Origin: Gammaproteobacteria bacterium LSUCC0112
GTDB taxonomy: Bacteria > Pseudomonadota > Gammaproteobacteria > Pseudomonadales > Pseudohongiellaceae
Length of the DNA stretch: 64,000 nt
Assembly: GCA_004535785.1 (NCBI GenBank)
Contig: SPIB01000001.1
Span: 709,141-773,140, forward strand
Reading direction: 5' to 3'
Part shown: positions 38,967 to 47,599 of the stretch, one piece after another
Numbering within the stretch: position 1 is the stretch's first letter
How the letters are laid out: every line of letters starts with the position of its first letter
Made by a program: the position numbers and the translations under genes
The notes under the pieces: generated by a model
The model's input: only the letters and a program-made list of their open reading frames with translations
Database searches by the model: none
Told to the model about the DNA's origin: nothing

Positions 38967-40316
38967 ATGACCATGATGACTCCCCGAGAGATCGCCTCTG
39001 AACTTGACCGACATATTGTGGGGCAAAAGGCTGCCAAACGCGCCGTTGCCATCGCACTGCGCAACCGCTGGCGGCGTATGCAACTGGGCGCCGATATCCG
39101 ACAGGAAATCACCCCCAAGAACATCCTGATGATCGGTCCGACCGGGGTGGGCAAAACCGAAATTGCACGGCGACTGGCAAAACTCGCCAATGCGCCCTTT
39201 ATCAAAGTGGAAGCCACCAAGTTTACCGAAGTCGGTTATGTGGGACGTGATGTGGAATCCATCATTCGCGACCTGGTGGATATTGCCATCAAAATGTTGC
39301 GTGAAGAGCAGATTCGCAAAGTGCAACACCGTGCGGAAGAAGCCGCGGAAGATCGTGTGCTGGATGCGTTGCTGCCGCCTCCTCCGCGGGTACCGAATGC
39401 TGCCGCTGAATTGTCGGGCAATGATGCACAATCCGCCACGCGCCAGATGTTCCGCAAAAAACTGCGCGAAGGTGATCTGGATGACAAAGAAATCGAGATC
39501 AGTGTCGCTGAAGGCATGGGCGGCGTTGAGATCATGGCGCCCCCCGGCCTCGAAGAAATGACCAGTCAGCTAAAATCGATGTTCTCCTCCATGCAGCATG
39601 GGCGTAAAAAATCCCGTCGCATGCCTGTCAAAGCGGCGCTGCGACTACTGCGTGAAGAAGAAGCATCCAAACTGATCAACGAAGAAGAACTCAAAACCCT
39701 TGCCATCGACGCCACCGAACAAACCGGCATTGTGTTTATCGACGAAATCGACAAGGTCACCGAGCGGGGTCAAACCGGCCACAGTGGTGTTTCGCGTGAA
39801 GGCGTGCAGCGCGACCTGTTGCCATTGATTGAAGGCTCCACGGTGACCACCAAATACGGCAGTGTGAAAACCGACCACATTCTGTTTATTGCCTCGGGTG
39901 CGTTTCATCTGTCCAAACCGTCTGATCTGATTCCTGAGTTGCAGGGCCGTTTGCCGATCCGTGTGGAACTGGAAGCGCTGACCGCGGAAGACTTTGAGCG
40001 CATTCTGACCGAACCCAATGCCTCACTGACGGAACAGTACCGGGCACTGCTCAGCACCGAAAACCTGCATATCCGCTTTACAACAGACGGCATCAAATCG
40101 CTGGCAAAAACCGCCTGGGAAGTGAATGAACGCACCGAGAACATCGGCGCCCGCCGCCTTCACACGGTGATGGAGCGCCTGCTGGAAGAGGTGTCATTCA
40201 GCGCCTCTGATCTGGCGGTTGGCGATCAGAAAGAACTGGTGATTGATGCCGAATATGTTGAAAAACAACTGGGTGACCTGGCGCGCAACGAAGACCTCAG
40301 CAGGTTCATTCTGTAA
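38967..40316 (+). CDS. hslU: ATP-dependent protease ATPase subunit HslU (ClpY)
   Basis: AAA+ unfoldase, 449 residues, feeding HslV. It starts [20 protein letters not shown]. Walker [18 protein letters not shown], the pore motif GYVGRDVE, the intermediate domain (about 110-240, charged and helical), Walker [13 protein letters not shown], the sensor arginines in [12 protein letters not shown], and the C-terminal tail DLSRFIL that docks into HslV are all present. Its stop codon overlaps the next ATG by one base. Confidence 0.97.
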   Translation: MTMMTPREIASELDRHIVGQKAAKRAVAIALRNRWRRMQLGADIRQEITPKNILMIGPTGVGKTEIARRLAKLANAPFIKVEATKFTEVGYVGRDVESIIRDLVDIAIKMLREEQIRKVQHRAEEAAEDRVLDALLPPPPRVPNAAAELSGNDAQSATRQMFRKKLREGDLDDKEIEISVAEGMGGVEIMAPPGLEEMTSQLKSMFSSMQHGRKKSRRMPVKAALRLLREEEASKLINEEELKTLAIDATEQTGIVFIDEIDKVTERGQTGHSGVSREGVQRDLLPLIEGSTVTTKYGSVKTDHILFIASGAFHLSKPSDLIPELQGRLPIRVELEALTAEDFERILTEPNASLTEQYRALLSTENLHIRFTTDGIKSLAKTAWEVNERTENIGARRLHTVMERLLEEVSFSASDLAVGDQKELVIDAEYVEKQLGDLARNEDLSRFIL

Positions 40317-40753
40317 TGTCCGATGACAGCTCATCAGCCGGGGCGCCGGCACCACAACCCTCGGGCATTCGCCTGCGGCGCAAAAGTGGCCTGCTGGAAC
40401 TAAGTTATGCAGACGGCCGGGTGTTTGAATTGCCCGCTGAGTTGCTGCGCGTGTACTCACCGTCGGCAGATGTCAAAGGTCACGGCAAAGGTCAGGAAGT
40501 GTTGCAAACTGGCAAACGCCATGTCGGGTTGAGCGGTATTGAACCCATGGGCAACTATGCCATCCGTCTGGATTTTGATGACGGCCACAACTCGGGCATT
40601 TTCAGCTGGGACTATCTGTACCAGCTGGCGACTCATCAACCGCGATTATGGCAGGACTATCTGGACAGACTGGCGGCTGCCGGCAAGCGCCGGGATGCGT
40701 TGCCAGCCGGCACACAAGTCATTAACATTGTGGACCCGTCCCGCAGCGCCTGA
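40316..40753 (+). CDS. DUF971 (GBBH-like N-terminal domain) protein
   Basis: 145 residues. The conserved part runs from about 15 to 115: IRLRRKSGLLELSYADGRVFELP, AELLRVYSPSADVKGHG, and GNYAIRLDFDDGHNSGIFSWDYL. This is the DUF971 fold, also found as the N-terminal domain of gamma-butyrobetaine hydroxylase. As single-domain proteins these are small cytoplasmic factors often tied to iron-sulfur cluster or cofactor genes. Location between hslU and ubiE is shared with Pseudomonas. Function unknown. Confidence 0.88.
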   Translation: MSDDSSSAGAPAPQPSGIRLRRKSGLLELSYADGRVFELPAELLRVYSPSADVKGHGKGQEVLQTGKRHVGLSGIEPMGNYAIRLDFDDGHNSGIFSWDYLYQLATHQPRLWQDYLDRLAAAGKRRDALPAGTQVINIVDPSRSA

Positions 40754-40818
40754 TCTGCCGGATTTCATCGATTTTTTAAAATTCAGTGCCGGACAGTTCG
40801 GCAACACGCGGCGGCTTT

Positions 40819-41601
40819 ATGAGCATTACTCCAGATTCCGGGCAGCACTCAGACAGTCAGGGTGCCGAGTCGACAACGCATTTTGGTTATGAGCAGGTCA
40901 GTCCTGCGGAAAAAACCCGCCGTGTCGGTCAGGTTTTCCACTCTGTGGCCAATCGCTACGATGTCATGAACGACCTGATTTCGGTCGGCACACATCGCAT
41001 TATCAAACGCCTGACGGTTGAATTGAGCGGCGTACGCCCCGGGCACACTGTACTGGATCTGGCCGGCGGTACCGGTGACTTCTCCATGCGTTTTGCACCC
41101 CTGGTCGGGGCGGGTGGCCAAGTTGTGCTGGCGGATATCAACGACTCCATGCTCAAGGTTGGACGCGACCGGCTGATCGACAAGGGCATTACCGGCAATG
41201 TGCAGATCGCTCAGGTGAATGCGGAAACCTTGCCATTTGCTGATGAAACCTTTGATTGCATTGTGATCGCCTATGGTCTGCGCAATGTCACGGACAAAGA
41301 CAAAGCCCTGCGCTCCATGTACCGGACACTTAAACCTGGCGGCAGGGCGCTGGTGCTTGAGTTTTCCAAGCCGGTGAACCCGTTACTCGGCAAAGCCTAC
41401 GATGCGTTTTCCACCTTATGGCCGGTGGCCGGCAAAGTGGTGACAGGCGATGCGGACAGTTACAAATATCTGGTGGAATCCATTCGCATGCACCCGGATC
41501 AGGAAACCTTGAAAACCATGATGCAGGATGCCGGTTTCAGGGACTGCAAATACCACAACATGATTGGTGGCATCAGCGCCATTCACGTGGGATACCGGTA
41601 A
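40819..41601 (+). CDS. ubiE: Ubiquinone/menaquinone biosynthesis C-methyltransferase
   Basis: SAM-dependent methyltransferase of ubiquinone synthesis. 260 residues from the ATG at 40819 (the open frame starts at 40786). The core is [24 protein letters not shown], the SAM motif [70 protein letters not shown], and the C-terminal [12 protein letters not shown]. The stretch ahead of [13 protein letters not shown] is Ser/Gln-rich and variable. ubiJ follows after one base. Confidence 0.96.
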   Translation: MSITPDSGQHSDSQGAESTTHFGYEQVSPAEKTRRVGQVFHSVANRYDVMNDLISVGTHRIIKRLTVELSGVRPGHTVLDLAGGTGDFSMRFAPLVGAGGQVVLADINDSMLKVGRDRLIDKGITGNVQIAQVNAETLPFADETFDCIVIAYGLRNVTDKDKALRSMYRTLKPGGRALVLEFSKPVNPLLGKAYDAFSTLWPVAGKVVTGDADSYKYLVESIRMHPDQETLKTMMQDAGFRDCKYHNMIGGISAIHVGYR

Positions 41602-41602
41602 C

Positions 41603-42247
41603 ATGTTGTCGGCGGGATTGAGCCAGATCATTGAAGCCGGGATCAATGGCCTGCTGCGTCAGGATCCGCACCTGCTGAGCAGCCTCAACCAGATCGCCAG
41701 CGGAAAAAGTCTGAGGCTGATCTGCACACGAGCCGGTGCAGCCGACAGCCAACCCGCATGGCAGTTAACCCTTATCATCACGCCTGACAAACTGCATGTG
41801 CACAGCAACTCATTTGACGACGTGGATGCCAGCATCACCGGGAGTCCACGTGCGCTGTCGGCCCTGCTGTTCAGCGATGATCCCGCGGCGGCGCTATATC
41901 ACCCCGACATTGTGCTTTCCGGTGATGTGCATTTGATCCAGAAGATTCACAAGACACTGAGCGCCTCTGATACACGCTGGGATGATTTGCTCGCACCCCT
42001 GTTAAAACCGGTGCTGGGTGACCATGGCATATTTGCGCTGTCGACTACCGTCAATGCCGGAGTGGAAGCGGCACGCAATGCTGGCCAGACCTTAAAAATG
42101 GATATCCGGGATTACCTGCAGGAAGAGTCCGGCTTGTTGCCCACCCGAGCGGAGACAGAGTCCACCAACAACCGACTGGATTCCCTGCGGCTGCGAATAG
42201 ATCGCCTGCATGCCCGACTTGAGTTGTTGCGTCAGCATCCGCTGTGA
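41603..42247 (+). CDS. ubiJ: Ubiquinone biosynthesis accessory factor UbiJ (SCP2 fold)
   Basis: 214 residues, from the ATG at 41603 two bases after ubiE. An SCP2-like lipid-binding domain (about 25-125, with LRLICTRAGA, LTLIITPDKLHVHS, SDDPAAALYHPDIVLSGDV) is followed by a C-terminal coiled coil ending RLRIDRLHARLELL. UbiJ scaffolds the soluble Ubi metabolon with UbiK. In E. coli and Pseudomonas ubiB comes next; here the bufferin cluster follows instead. Confidence 0.9.
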   Translation: MLSAGLSQIIEAGINGLLRQDPHLLSSLNQIASGKSLRLICTRAGAADSQPAWQLTLIITPDKLHVHSNSFDDVDASITGSPRALSALLFSDDPAAALYHPDIVLSGDVHLIQKIHKTLSASDTRWDDLLAPLLKPVLGDHGIFALSTTVNAGVEAARNAGQTLKMDIRDYLQEESGLLPTRAETESTNNRLDSLRLRIDRLHARLELLRQHPL

Positions 42248-42264
42248 CAAATTGACGCAGCAGC

Positions 42265-42292
42265 TTGTAATACGCCCGCAGGGTGGGATAAT
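42265..42292 (+). promoter_or_regulatory. Candidate promoter of the bufferin cluster
   Basis: TTGTAA (42265-42270), 16 bases, GATAAT (42287-42292), about 200 bases upstream of the precursor ATG. The 246-base gap between ubiJ and the precursor has no gene. It also holds two copies of ACAGACAATA (near 42398-42416) that could be a regulator site or chance. No clear ECF-type boxes were found. Confidence 0.4.
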
Positions 42293-42493
42293 CCGGCCAG
42301 AGGCAGGAGACGTATTACTATCACAATGCAGTCACAACATGACATTGAGCGCGCTGTCGCACCCTTGTTCAGCATGCATTCAGTCATCTGCACAGACAAT
42401 ACAACACAGACAATAAAAACCTGCTCAACCCGGTCAAATCAACACACCGGAATCACCCGTGAAAGATAAGGCATAGTTCAGGAGAAAAAGCGC

Positions 42494-43015
42494 ATGAAAC
42501 GTACCGATGGTTTTAGTCTGGCAACTGCTGCAGCCGCACTGTTAATGTCCGGCACCAGCATGGCAACCCTGGACGTCAATCAGACCAACCCCGATGATCC
42601 CATCAAAGTGAGCGTCTGCCAGAATGTCAGCGGCGCTGGTCAGAGTGCATGCAAAGGTTTTGGCAACGACGCGGGTGCAGGTGCAAACAGCTGCAGCGGT
42701 GTGGGTTTTGTGGCAGTGACCAGCGGCAACGGTGCATTTTCGGCAGCACTGTGTCAGGTGCTGGGAGGCACACAGGCAGCCAGTCTGACAGCTAAACCGG
42801 ACTTTACGCTTGGCGATACTGCGGTCAGCGTGACGTACTGCAATGATGTCTTCACCTGTGCAGGTCTGAGTGCATGCAAAGGCAACTCCAACGCCGCATG
42901 TGCCGGCAAAAACAGCTGCCATGGTATCGGTTTTGTGGGTGTGTACTCCGGCAGCGAAGAGCTGTCCAAATCACTATGTGAAAAGCTGGGTGGCAGCGCT
43001 CTGTCGTCCCTTTAA
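42494..43015 (+). CDS. bufA: Bufferin-type Cys-rich RiPP precursor with two tandem modules
   Basis: 173 residues. A Sec signal peptide (about 1-24, ending MSGTSMA) is followed by two related modules. Module 1 (about 38-97) contains VSVCQN, SACKG, NSCSGVGFVAV and LCQVLGG. Module 2 (about 110-173) contains VSVTYCND, SACKG, KNSCHGIGFVGV and LCEKLGG. Cysteines are at 42, 53, 67, 87 and 116, 122, 128, 136, 142, 162. The ACKG...NSC.G.GF pattern is that of precursors next to DUF692 enzymes, whose cysteines become copper-binding thiooxazoles in bufferins. Strong AGGAG nine bases before the ATG. The duplicated layout is unusual. Copper role is inferred. Confidence 0.75.
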   Translation: MKRTDGFSLATAAAALLMSGTSMATLDVNQTNPDDPIKVSVCQNVSGAGQSACKGFGNDAGAGANSCSGVGFVAVTSGNGAFSAALCQVLGGTQAASLTAKPDFTLGDTAVSVTYCNDVFTCAGLSACKGNSNAACAGKNSCHGIGFVGVYSGSEELSKSLCEKLGGSALSSL

Positions 43016-43044
43016 CCGGATCTGACAGACAACAGGGTGGAAAC

Positions 43045-43917
43045 ATGCTGGGATTTGGCCTCGGACTGCGCAGCCCTCATTACGACTACGTGCTGGAACA
43101 CCAGCCCGCTGTCGACTGGTTTGAGCTGATCACCGAGAACTACCTGGCCCCCGGCGGACGTCCTCGTGCCATTCTGCATAAAATCCGTGCACATTACCCG
43201 GTAGTGTTGCACGGATTATCATTCAACATCGGCAGTAACGAAGCGCCAGACCTTCACTATCTTGCGCAGCTCAAGACACTCATCACTGAAGTGCAACCGG
43301 CGTGGGTGTCCGATCATATTTGCTGGACAGGGCTGCACGGCAAAACCTCTCACGACCTGTTGCCGATTGCCTACAACGCCGAGACGCTGTTGCAGGTCGC
43401 TGACAAGGTCAATCAGATTCAGGATTATCTGCAACAAACCGTGGTGCTGGAAAACCCGTCGGTCTACCTGCAGTTCCGCTCCGCCAGCATGAGTGAACCT
43501 GATTTTATTAACGCGCTGTGTGAACGCACCGGGTGCCGCATACTGCTGGACGTGAACAATGTGTATGTAAGTTGTTTTAATCTAGGCCAGGATCCTTACG
43601 CGCAGATTTCCGCATTAAAACCGGATTGTGTGCAGCAGTTTCATCTGGCGGGACATACCCACAATGGTAATCACATCATTGACACCCACGACCATCCGGT
43701 TAGTGATCCGGTCTGGGAATTGTATGCGCACACCTGTCGGCACTTCGGTGAAACCGCCACCTTGCTGGAACGCGACGACCACATTCCGCCCTTCCCGGAA
43801 TTGATGGCTGAACTTGAGATGGCCCGGCAGAAACAACACGATGCGCTGTTGTTGTCAGCAACCGGCGCGCCCCGACAGTCTGTCAGCCGAGATTCCGTGC
43901 AGAGACCACGGGCGTGA
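43045..43917 (+). CDS. bufB: DUF692 (MNIO) family maturation enzyme, BufB-like
   Basis: 290 residues of the multinuclear non-heme iron oxidase family. TIM-barrel landmarks with metal-binding residues: GFGLGLRSPHYD and DWFELITENYL near the start, VLHGLSFNIGS, VSDHICWTG, VLENPSVYLQF, LLDVNNVYVSCFN, FHLAGHTHNGNHIIDTHDHPV and LLERDDHIPPF. MNIO enzymes rewrite Cys or Asp residues of peptide precursors, here most likely the Cys of the upstream gene. A good AGGGTGG precedes the ATG. It overlaps the next gene by 4 bases (GTGA). Confidence 0.9.
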   Translation: MLGFGLGLRSPHYDYVLEHQPAVDWFELITENYLAPGGRPRAILHKIRAHYPVVLHGLSFNIGSNEAPDLHYLAQLKTLITEVQPAWVSDHICWTGLHGKTSHDLLPIAYNAETLLQVADKVNQIQDYLQQTVVLENPSVYLQFRSASMSEPDFINALCERTGCRILLDVNNVYVSCFNLGQDPYAQISALKPDCVQQFHLAGHTHNGNHIIDTHDHPVSDPVWELYAHTCRHFGETATLLERDDHIPPFPELMAELEMARQKQHDALLLSATGAPRQSVSRDSVQRPRA

Positions 43918-44744
43918 ACTGGCAACAGGAGCAGCAGGCCTTTTGGGACTGGATGACACGTCCCCAGGATTTGCGCGATAGCGCTGATTCGATTGACGCC
44001 CTGATGGCGCCACACCAGGCTCTCTCCCGGGTTGAAGCATTGGCCATTTATAACAATGCCTACCACCAACGCCTGATTCAAATTTCGTCAGAACTTTATC
44101 CAGTGCTGTATCACACGTTGGGAGACGATGTGTACACCCGTCTGTGGCTGGAATACATTGCTGAATACCCGCCGCGACCAGGCCCCATGGGGCTGCTGGG
44201 CGAACATCTGCTGGTGTTTGCCAGACAACACGCACAGTTTGGTCAGTTACCGGCGTTGCTGGATATTATTGAACTGGAAAGCTTGTTGATCAGTTTGTTT
44301 GACAAGGCAGATGAGCCGGCATTCACACGACCGATGCTACAAGCCCTGCCCATCGACCAATGGCCCGTGATGTGTTGGCAGCCCAAACAGGACTGGGCAC
44401 TGATGCACAGCCGCTTTGATCTGGAGGCATATTGGACGTTAATGCAGGCGCATCTGGCACAGGAAACTGCCATCCCGGGAGAAACCGGTTTTGCTGTACC
44501 CCTGCATGAACCCGCTCAGACGGTTTTTTACCTGGTACGGCGAGTCAATCATCGCATGCAATTTCAGCGCATCAATCAGGCGATGCTGGTATTCCTGCAA
44601 GGCATACACTTGCATTTCCCGTTTGCGGACCTGTGCGAACAGTTGGCGAGCAATTTTCCTGAAGAGGATATTGCTCAACTGAGCCTGACACTGTTGCTCA
44701 AAGCCATTGATCTGCAGTTGTTACATGCACGATTAACTGCCTGA
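43914..44744 (+). CDS. bufC: DUF2063 protein, BufC-like partner
   Basis: 276 residues from a GTG overlapping the bufB stop. The N-terminal DUF2063 domain is clear: FWDWMTRPQDLRDSADSID, RVEALAIYNNAYHQRLIQI, ELYPVLYHTLGDDVYTRLW, EYIAEYPPRPGPMGLLGEHL. The C-terminal half is a second helix-rich domain (about 130-276), as in BufC proteins. These are thought to bind the precursor and present it to the MNIO enzyme. Its fixed place after bufB completes a three-gene cluster. Ends 9 bases from the convergent osmC-type gene. Confidence 0.88.
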   Translation: MNWQQEQQAFWDWMTRPQDLRDSADSIDALMAPHQALSRVEALAIYNNAYHQRLIQISSELYPVLYHTLGDDVYTRLWLEYIAEYPPRPGPMGLLGEHLLVFARQHAQFGQLPALLDIIELESLLISLFDKADEPAFTRPMLQALPIDQWPVMCWQPKQDWALMHSRFDLEAYWTLMQAHLAQETAIPGETGFAVPLHEPAQTVFYLVRRVNHRMQFQRINQAMLVFLQGIHLHFPFADLCEQLASNFPEEDIAQLSLTLLLKAIDLQLLHARLTA

Positions 44745-44752
44745 CCTGACGA

Positions 44753-45172
44753 TCAGACTTCGATCACTTCAAAACTGTGAGTGACCTTGACGCCACCGGC
44801 TGCCAGCATAATCGATGCAGAACAATATTTCTCTGCGGAGAGGCTGACGGCGCGCTCAACCTGTTTTTCACTGAGACCTTTGCCGCTGACTTTAAAATGC
44901 AGATGAATGGTTTCAAACACAGCGGGCGTTGCATCCGCGCGTGTGGCTTGAACTTCTGCGACACAGTCACTGATATCCTGACGGGATTTTTTCAGAATAC
45001 TGACCACGTCAAACGAGGAGCAACCACCGGTGCCGATCAACACCATTTCCATGGGACGCAAGCCCATATTGCGCCCGCCACTGCTTTCTGGCCCATCCAT
45101 CACGACCGCATGACCGCTACCGGACTCACCTACAAACATCGCTCCATCTACCCAACGAACTGTCGCTTTCAT
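44753..45172 (-). CDS. yhfA: OsmC family protein (YhfA type)
   Basis: 139 residues. Two redox cysteines lie in TGGCSSFDVV and AEKYCSASIML, the OsmC/Ohr arrangement, with the Arg-containing GRNMGLRPMEMVLIG in between. The length and adjacency to crp match YhfA of E. coli, which is divergent from crp there and here. Its substrate is not known; OsmC proteins reduce hydroperoxides. No signal peptide. Confidence 0.88.
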   Translation of the reverse strand: MKATVRWVDGAMFVGESGSGHAVVMDGPESSGGRNMGLRPMEMVLIGTGGCSSFDVVSILKKSRQDISDCVAEVQATRADATPAVFETIHLHFKVSGKGLSEKQVERAVSLSAEKYCSASIMLAAGGVKVTHSFEVIEV

Positions 45173-45344
45173 ACTCCACCCAGAACAAGACCAAAAAAGT
45201 CATTCAAACTTTGAACTGCATCACACACTGTGAGGCTGGCTGCGCAAGATTAACACAGCATAATGATACAGGTTAGCGCAGCTGACTTTGCATGCGCTAC
45301 AATCAAGTGGCTTTTATCAGGCAAATGGTCAGGAGAGACTATCC

Positions 45345-45980
45345 ATGGCATTGATGGCCATCACACCTCATATTGAGGATCTCGATAATTTTCTGGACTC
45401 CTGTGCGCTACGACGCTACGAGCGTGGCCAGACCATCATTTATGCGGGTGATGTGCCTTCGACATTGTTTTACCTGATCAAAGGCGGCGTATCCGTCATC
45501 CTCGAAGATAACGATCATAAAGAAGTGGTGGTGGCTTACTTGAACCCCGGCGACTTCTTTGGCGAGATGGGTCTGTTTGATACGCATAAAGCGCGCAGCG
45601 CCTGCTGCCGCGCACGTTTTACCTGTGATATTGCAGAAATCAGTTATGACCGATTTAATGATTATGCGCACCTGCATCCGGAAATTCTGTTCACCATTGG
45701 CAAACAGATGGCAAACCGCTTGCGAAACACCACACGCAAAGTTGGTGATCTGGCGTTTTACGATGTGACTGGTCGGATTGCGCGCACACTGATTGAGTTA
45801 AGCAAAGAGCCCGACGCCATGACTCATCCGGATGGCATGCAAATCAAAATTACCCGTCAGGAAATCGGACGCCTGGTCAATTGCTCCCGCGAAATGGCAG
45901 GCAGAGTGTTGAAGACACTCGAGGAGCAGAACTTGATTTCAGTTCATGGACAAACCGTTGTGGTATTTGGCACCCGCTAA
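45345..45980 (+). CDS. crp: cAMP-dependent transcriptional regulator, Crp/Vfr
   Basis: 211 residues from the ATG at 45345, with AGGAGA upstream. The cyclic-nucleotide domain has FFGEMGLFDTHKARSACCRA, with the Glu and Arg-Ser pair that bind cAMP, and the hinge helix (LRNTTRKVGDLAFYDVTGRIARTL in pieces). The helix-turn-helix TRQEIGRLVNCSREMAGRVL keeps the DNA-contacting Arg, Glu and Arg of Crp/Vfr. It is much closer to Vfr/Crp than to FNR or DNR; there is no N-terminal Cys cluster. The gene beside trpC is the Pseudomonas vfr setting. Confidence 0.93.
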   Translation: MALMAITPHIEDLDNFLDSCALRRYERGQTIIYAGDVPSTLFYLIKGGVSVILEDNDHKEVVVAYLNPGDFFGEMGLFDTHKARSACCRARFTCDIAEISYDRFNDYAHLHPEILFTIGKQMANRLRNTTRKVGDLAFYDVTGRIARTLIELSKEPDAMTHPDGMQIKITRQEIGRLVNCSREMAGRVLKTLEEQNLISVHGQTVVVFGTR

Positions 45981-45989
45981 CAACACAGC

Positions 45990-46703
45990 TCAATCTGTTT
46001 TCGCCAGCAACAACAACTCTGCACCGACCTGGCTTTCATTAAACACCCGCTGACGCTCGGCTTGGATGTATGCCAACTTTTCTTGCTTCTCAGGTGCGGG
46101 AATGCCCTTGACGTTCAGCAAACTTTCGGCGCGTCGGAACAGCGACATAGCCCGAATGGTGTCTTCCTGTTCCATGGCCTTTTGTGCCATCAGAAAACAG
46201 GAGTTAACTGACACTCGCAGGCCAAGCAGGCGCAGATTATTCTTGGTATTTTCAAACTGCCCGGCACTGATTTTGTCTGACCGGTAAAGGTCGGCAAACA
46301 TCTGCAGTGCTTTTTGTATATGCCGCTGCGCCACTAATAACTCTTGTTCAGTGGCAACTGCAGCACTACCACCGGTGGCCGGGTTGCTACGAGGACGCAT
46401 GGCGGCCTCGGCCTCCTGAATATGCCTGCCCAGATCCTCACGCGTCGGATCCAGTGCCTGCATTTGTTTCATGTCTTCAATCATCGTGGCGTATATGGTG
46501 CCAAGAATATCCGGGTCTACATCCATACGCTGCAGCGCTCGCCCGACTTCCTGCACACTCTGCCGACGCTGATCCAGTGCCGCCAGCTGGCTCAAGGTCT
46601 GATATTGCACAGCCTGCAATTGTGCTGCCCATCCGGCCAGCATCAAGCCGGCCAGCATCAGCACAAGGAAAAAAACAATTGGAAGCAGATTGCCAGCAAA
46701 CAT
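45990..46703 (-). CDS. Unknown membrane-anchored coiled-coil protein
   Basis: 237 residues I do not recognise. A single N-terminal membrane helix (about 7-25, LPIVFFLVLMLAGLMLAGW) probably anchors it with the rest outside the cytoplasm. The rest is helical: a long stretch of Gln-rich coiled coil (LQAVQYQTLSQLAALDQRR) and a Met-rich helix bundle with a TPR-like region (DTIRAMSLFRRAESLLNV). It lies between crp and trpC, on the trp strand, 75 bases downstream of trpC, so it may be read with trpGDC. Confidence 0.65.
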   Translation of the reverse strand: MFAGNLLPIVFFLVLMLAGLMLAGWAAQLQAVQYQTLSQLAALDQRRQSVQEVGRALQRMDVDPDILGTIYATMIEDMKQMQALDPTREDLGRHIQEAEAAMRPRSNPATGGSAAVATEQELLVAQRHIQKALQMFADLYRSDKISAGQFENTKNNLRLLGLRVSVNSCFLMAQKAMEQEDTIRAMSLFRRAESLLNVKGIPAPEKQEKLAYIQAERQRVFNESQVGAELLLLAKTD

Positions 46704-46778
46704 GCACAGCCCGCGCAGCGTTCAAGTGTTGGAGTTCGTCCAGAACGCTATCGGCAGGCGCGGTGACTTGTTTACCCC

Positions 46779-47576
46779 TCAGACAAACAATTCACGCAGC
46801 TTGTCACCCGGATTGTCTGCTCGCATGAAGGTTTCTCCGATCAGGAATCCATAGATTCCTCTGGATATCATGAGTTTGACATCGTCGGCGGTGCCGATAC
46901 CACTTTCAGTCACAATCAATTTGCCCTCAGGAACCAACTCAGCAAGCCTGAACGTGGTCTCCAGATCGGTGTGGAAGGTGTGCAGGTTGCGATTATTAAC
47001 ACCAATCAGATCGAACCCTGCCGACAGGGCAATATCCAGTTCCGCTTCGTCATGCACTTCCACAAGCACATCCAGCGCAAGTTCAGCCGCATATTGTGAC
47101 AAGGCATGCAATGCTGGCGGGCTGATGGCTGCCACAATCAATAAAATACAATCGGCACCCATAGCGCCAGCTTCCGCGATTTGATAAGGGTCAACAATAA
47201 AATCCTTGCGGATCACCGGCAACGTGCAGGCGGCGCGCGCCTGCTGCAGATACGCAGTGCTGCCCTGAAAAAACTGCTCATCCGTCAATACAGACAAGCA
47301 GGCGGCACCGGCGTCAGCGTACTGCTGTGCAATTGTTGCCGCATTAAAATCGGGTCGAATCAAACCACGACTGGGTGACGCTTTTTTGATTTCCGCAATA
47401 ACCGCAGGCTGTTGTGAAACCATCCGTGTGCGCAGGGCACTCATAAAACCGCGTCGCCCGGGCATCTGCTGCACCGCTGAAGCATGTTGCTGGGCAAGAC
47501 TGACTCGGTGGGAATTCTGGCGAATTTCAATGGCTTTTTGCGCCAGAATTTTTTCGAGTATGGTGCTGGTGTTCAC
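46779..47576 (-). CDS. trpC: Indole-3-glycerol phosphate synthase
   Basis: Fourth step of tryptophan synthesis. 265 residues, not fused to TrpF. Landmarks: VIAEIKKASPSRGLI with the catalytic Lys, YADAGAACLSVLTDEQFF, VIRKDFIVDPYQI with the second Lys, LLIVAAI, VEVHDEAELD, IGVNNRNLHTF and VTESGIGT. The start is GTG at 47576. It follows trpD by 23 bases in a trpG-trpD-trpC operon, the split trp arrangement of Pseudomonas. Confidence 0.97.
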   Translation of the reverse strand: MNTSTILEKILAQKAIEIRQNSHRVSLAQQHASAVQQMPGRRGFMSALRTRMVSQQPAVIAEIKKASPSRGLIRPDFNAATIAQQYADAGAACLSVLTDEQFFQGSTAYLQQARAACTLPVIRKDFIVDPYQIAEAGAMGADCILLIVAAISPPALHALSQYAAELALDVLVEVHDEAELDIALSAGFDLIGVNNRNLHTFHTDLETTFRLAELVPEGKLIVTESGIGTADDVKLMISRGIYGFLIGETFMRADNPGDKLRELFV

Positions 47577-47599
47577 GCCGTTTATTCCTCAGCCTGATT

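Noticed and set aside
42398-42416. Two copies of ACAGACAATA upstream of the bufferin precursor as a regulator site
   Set aside because: Only two short copies and no dyad symmetry; cannot be told from chance without comparison.
45221-45233. TCACACACTGTGA palindrome upstream of crp, looking like a CRP site
   Set aside because: A CRP site is TGTGA-N6-TCACA. Here the half-sites are in the reverse order with three bases between, so it does not match.
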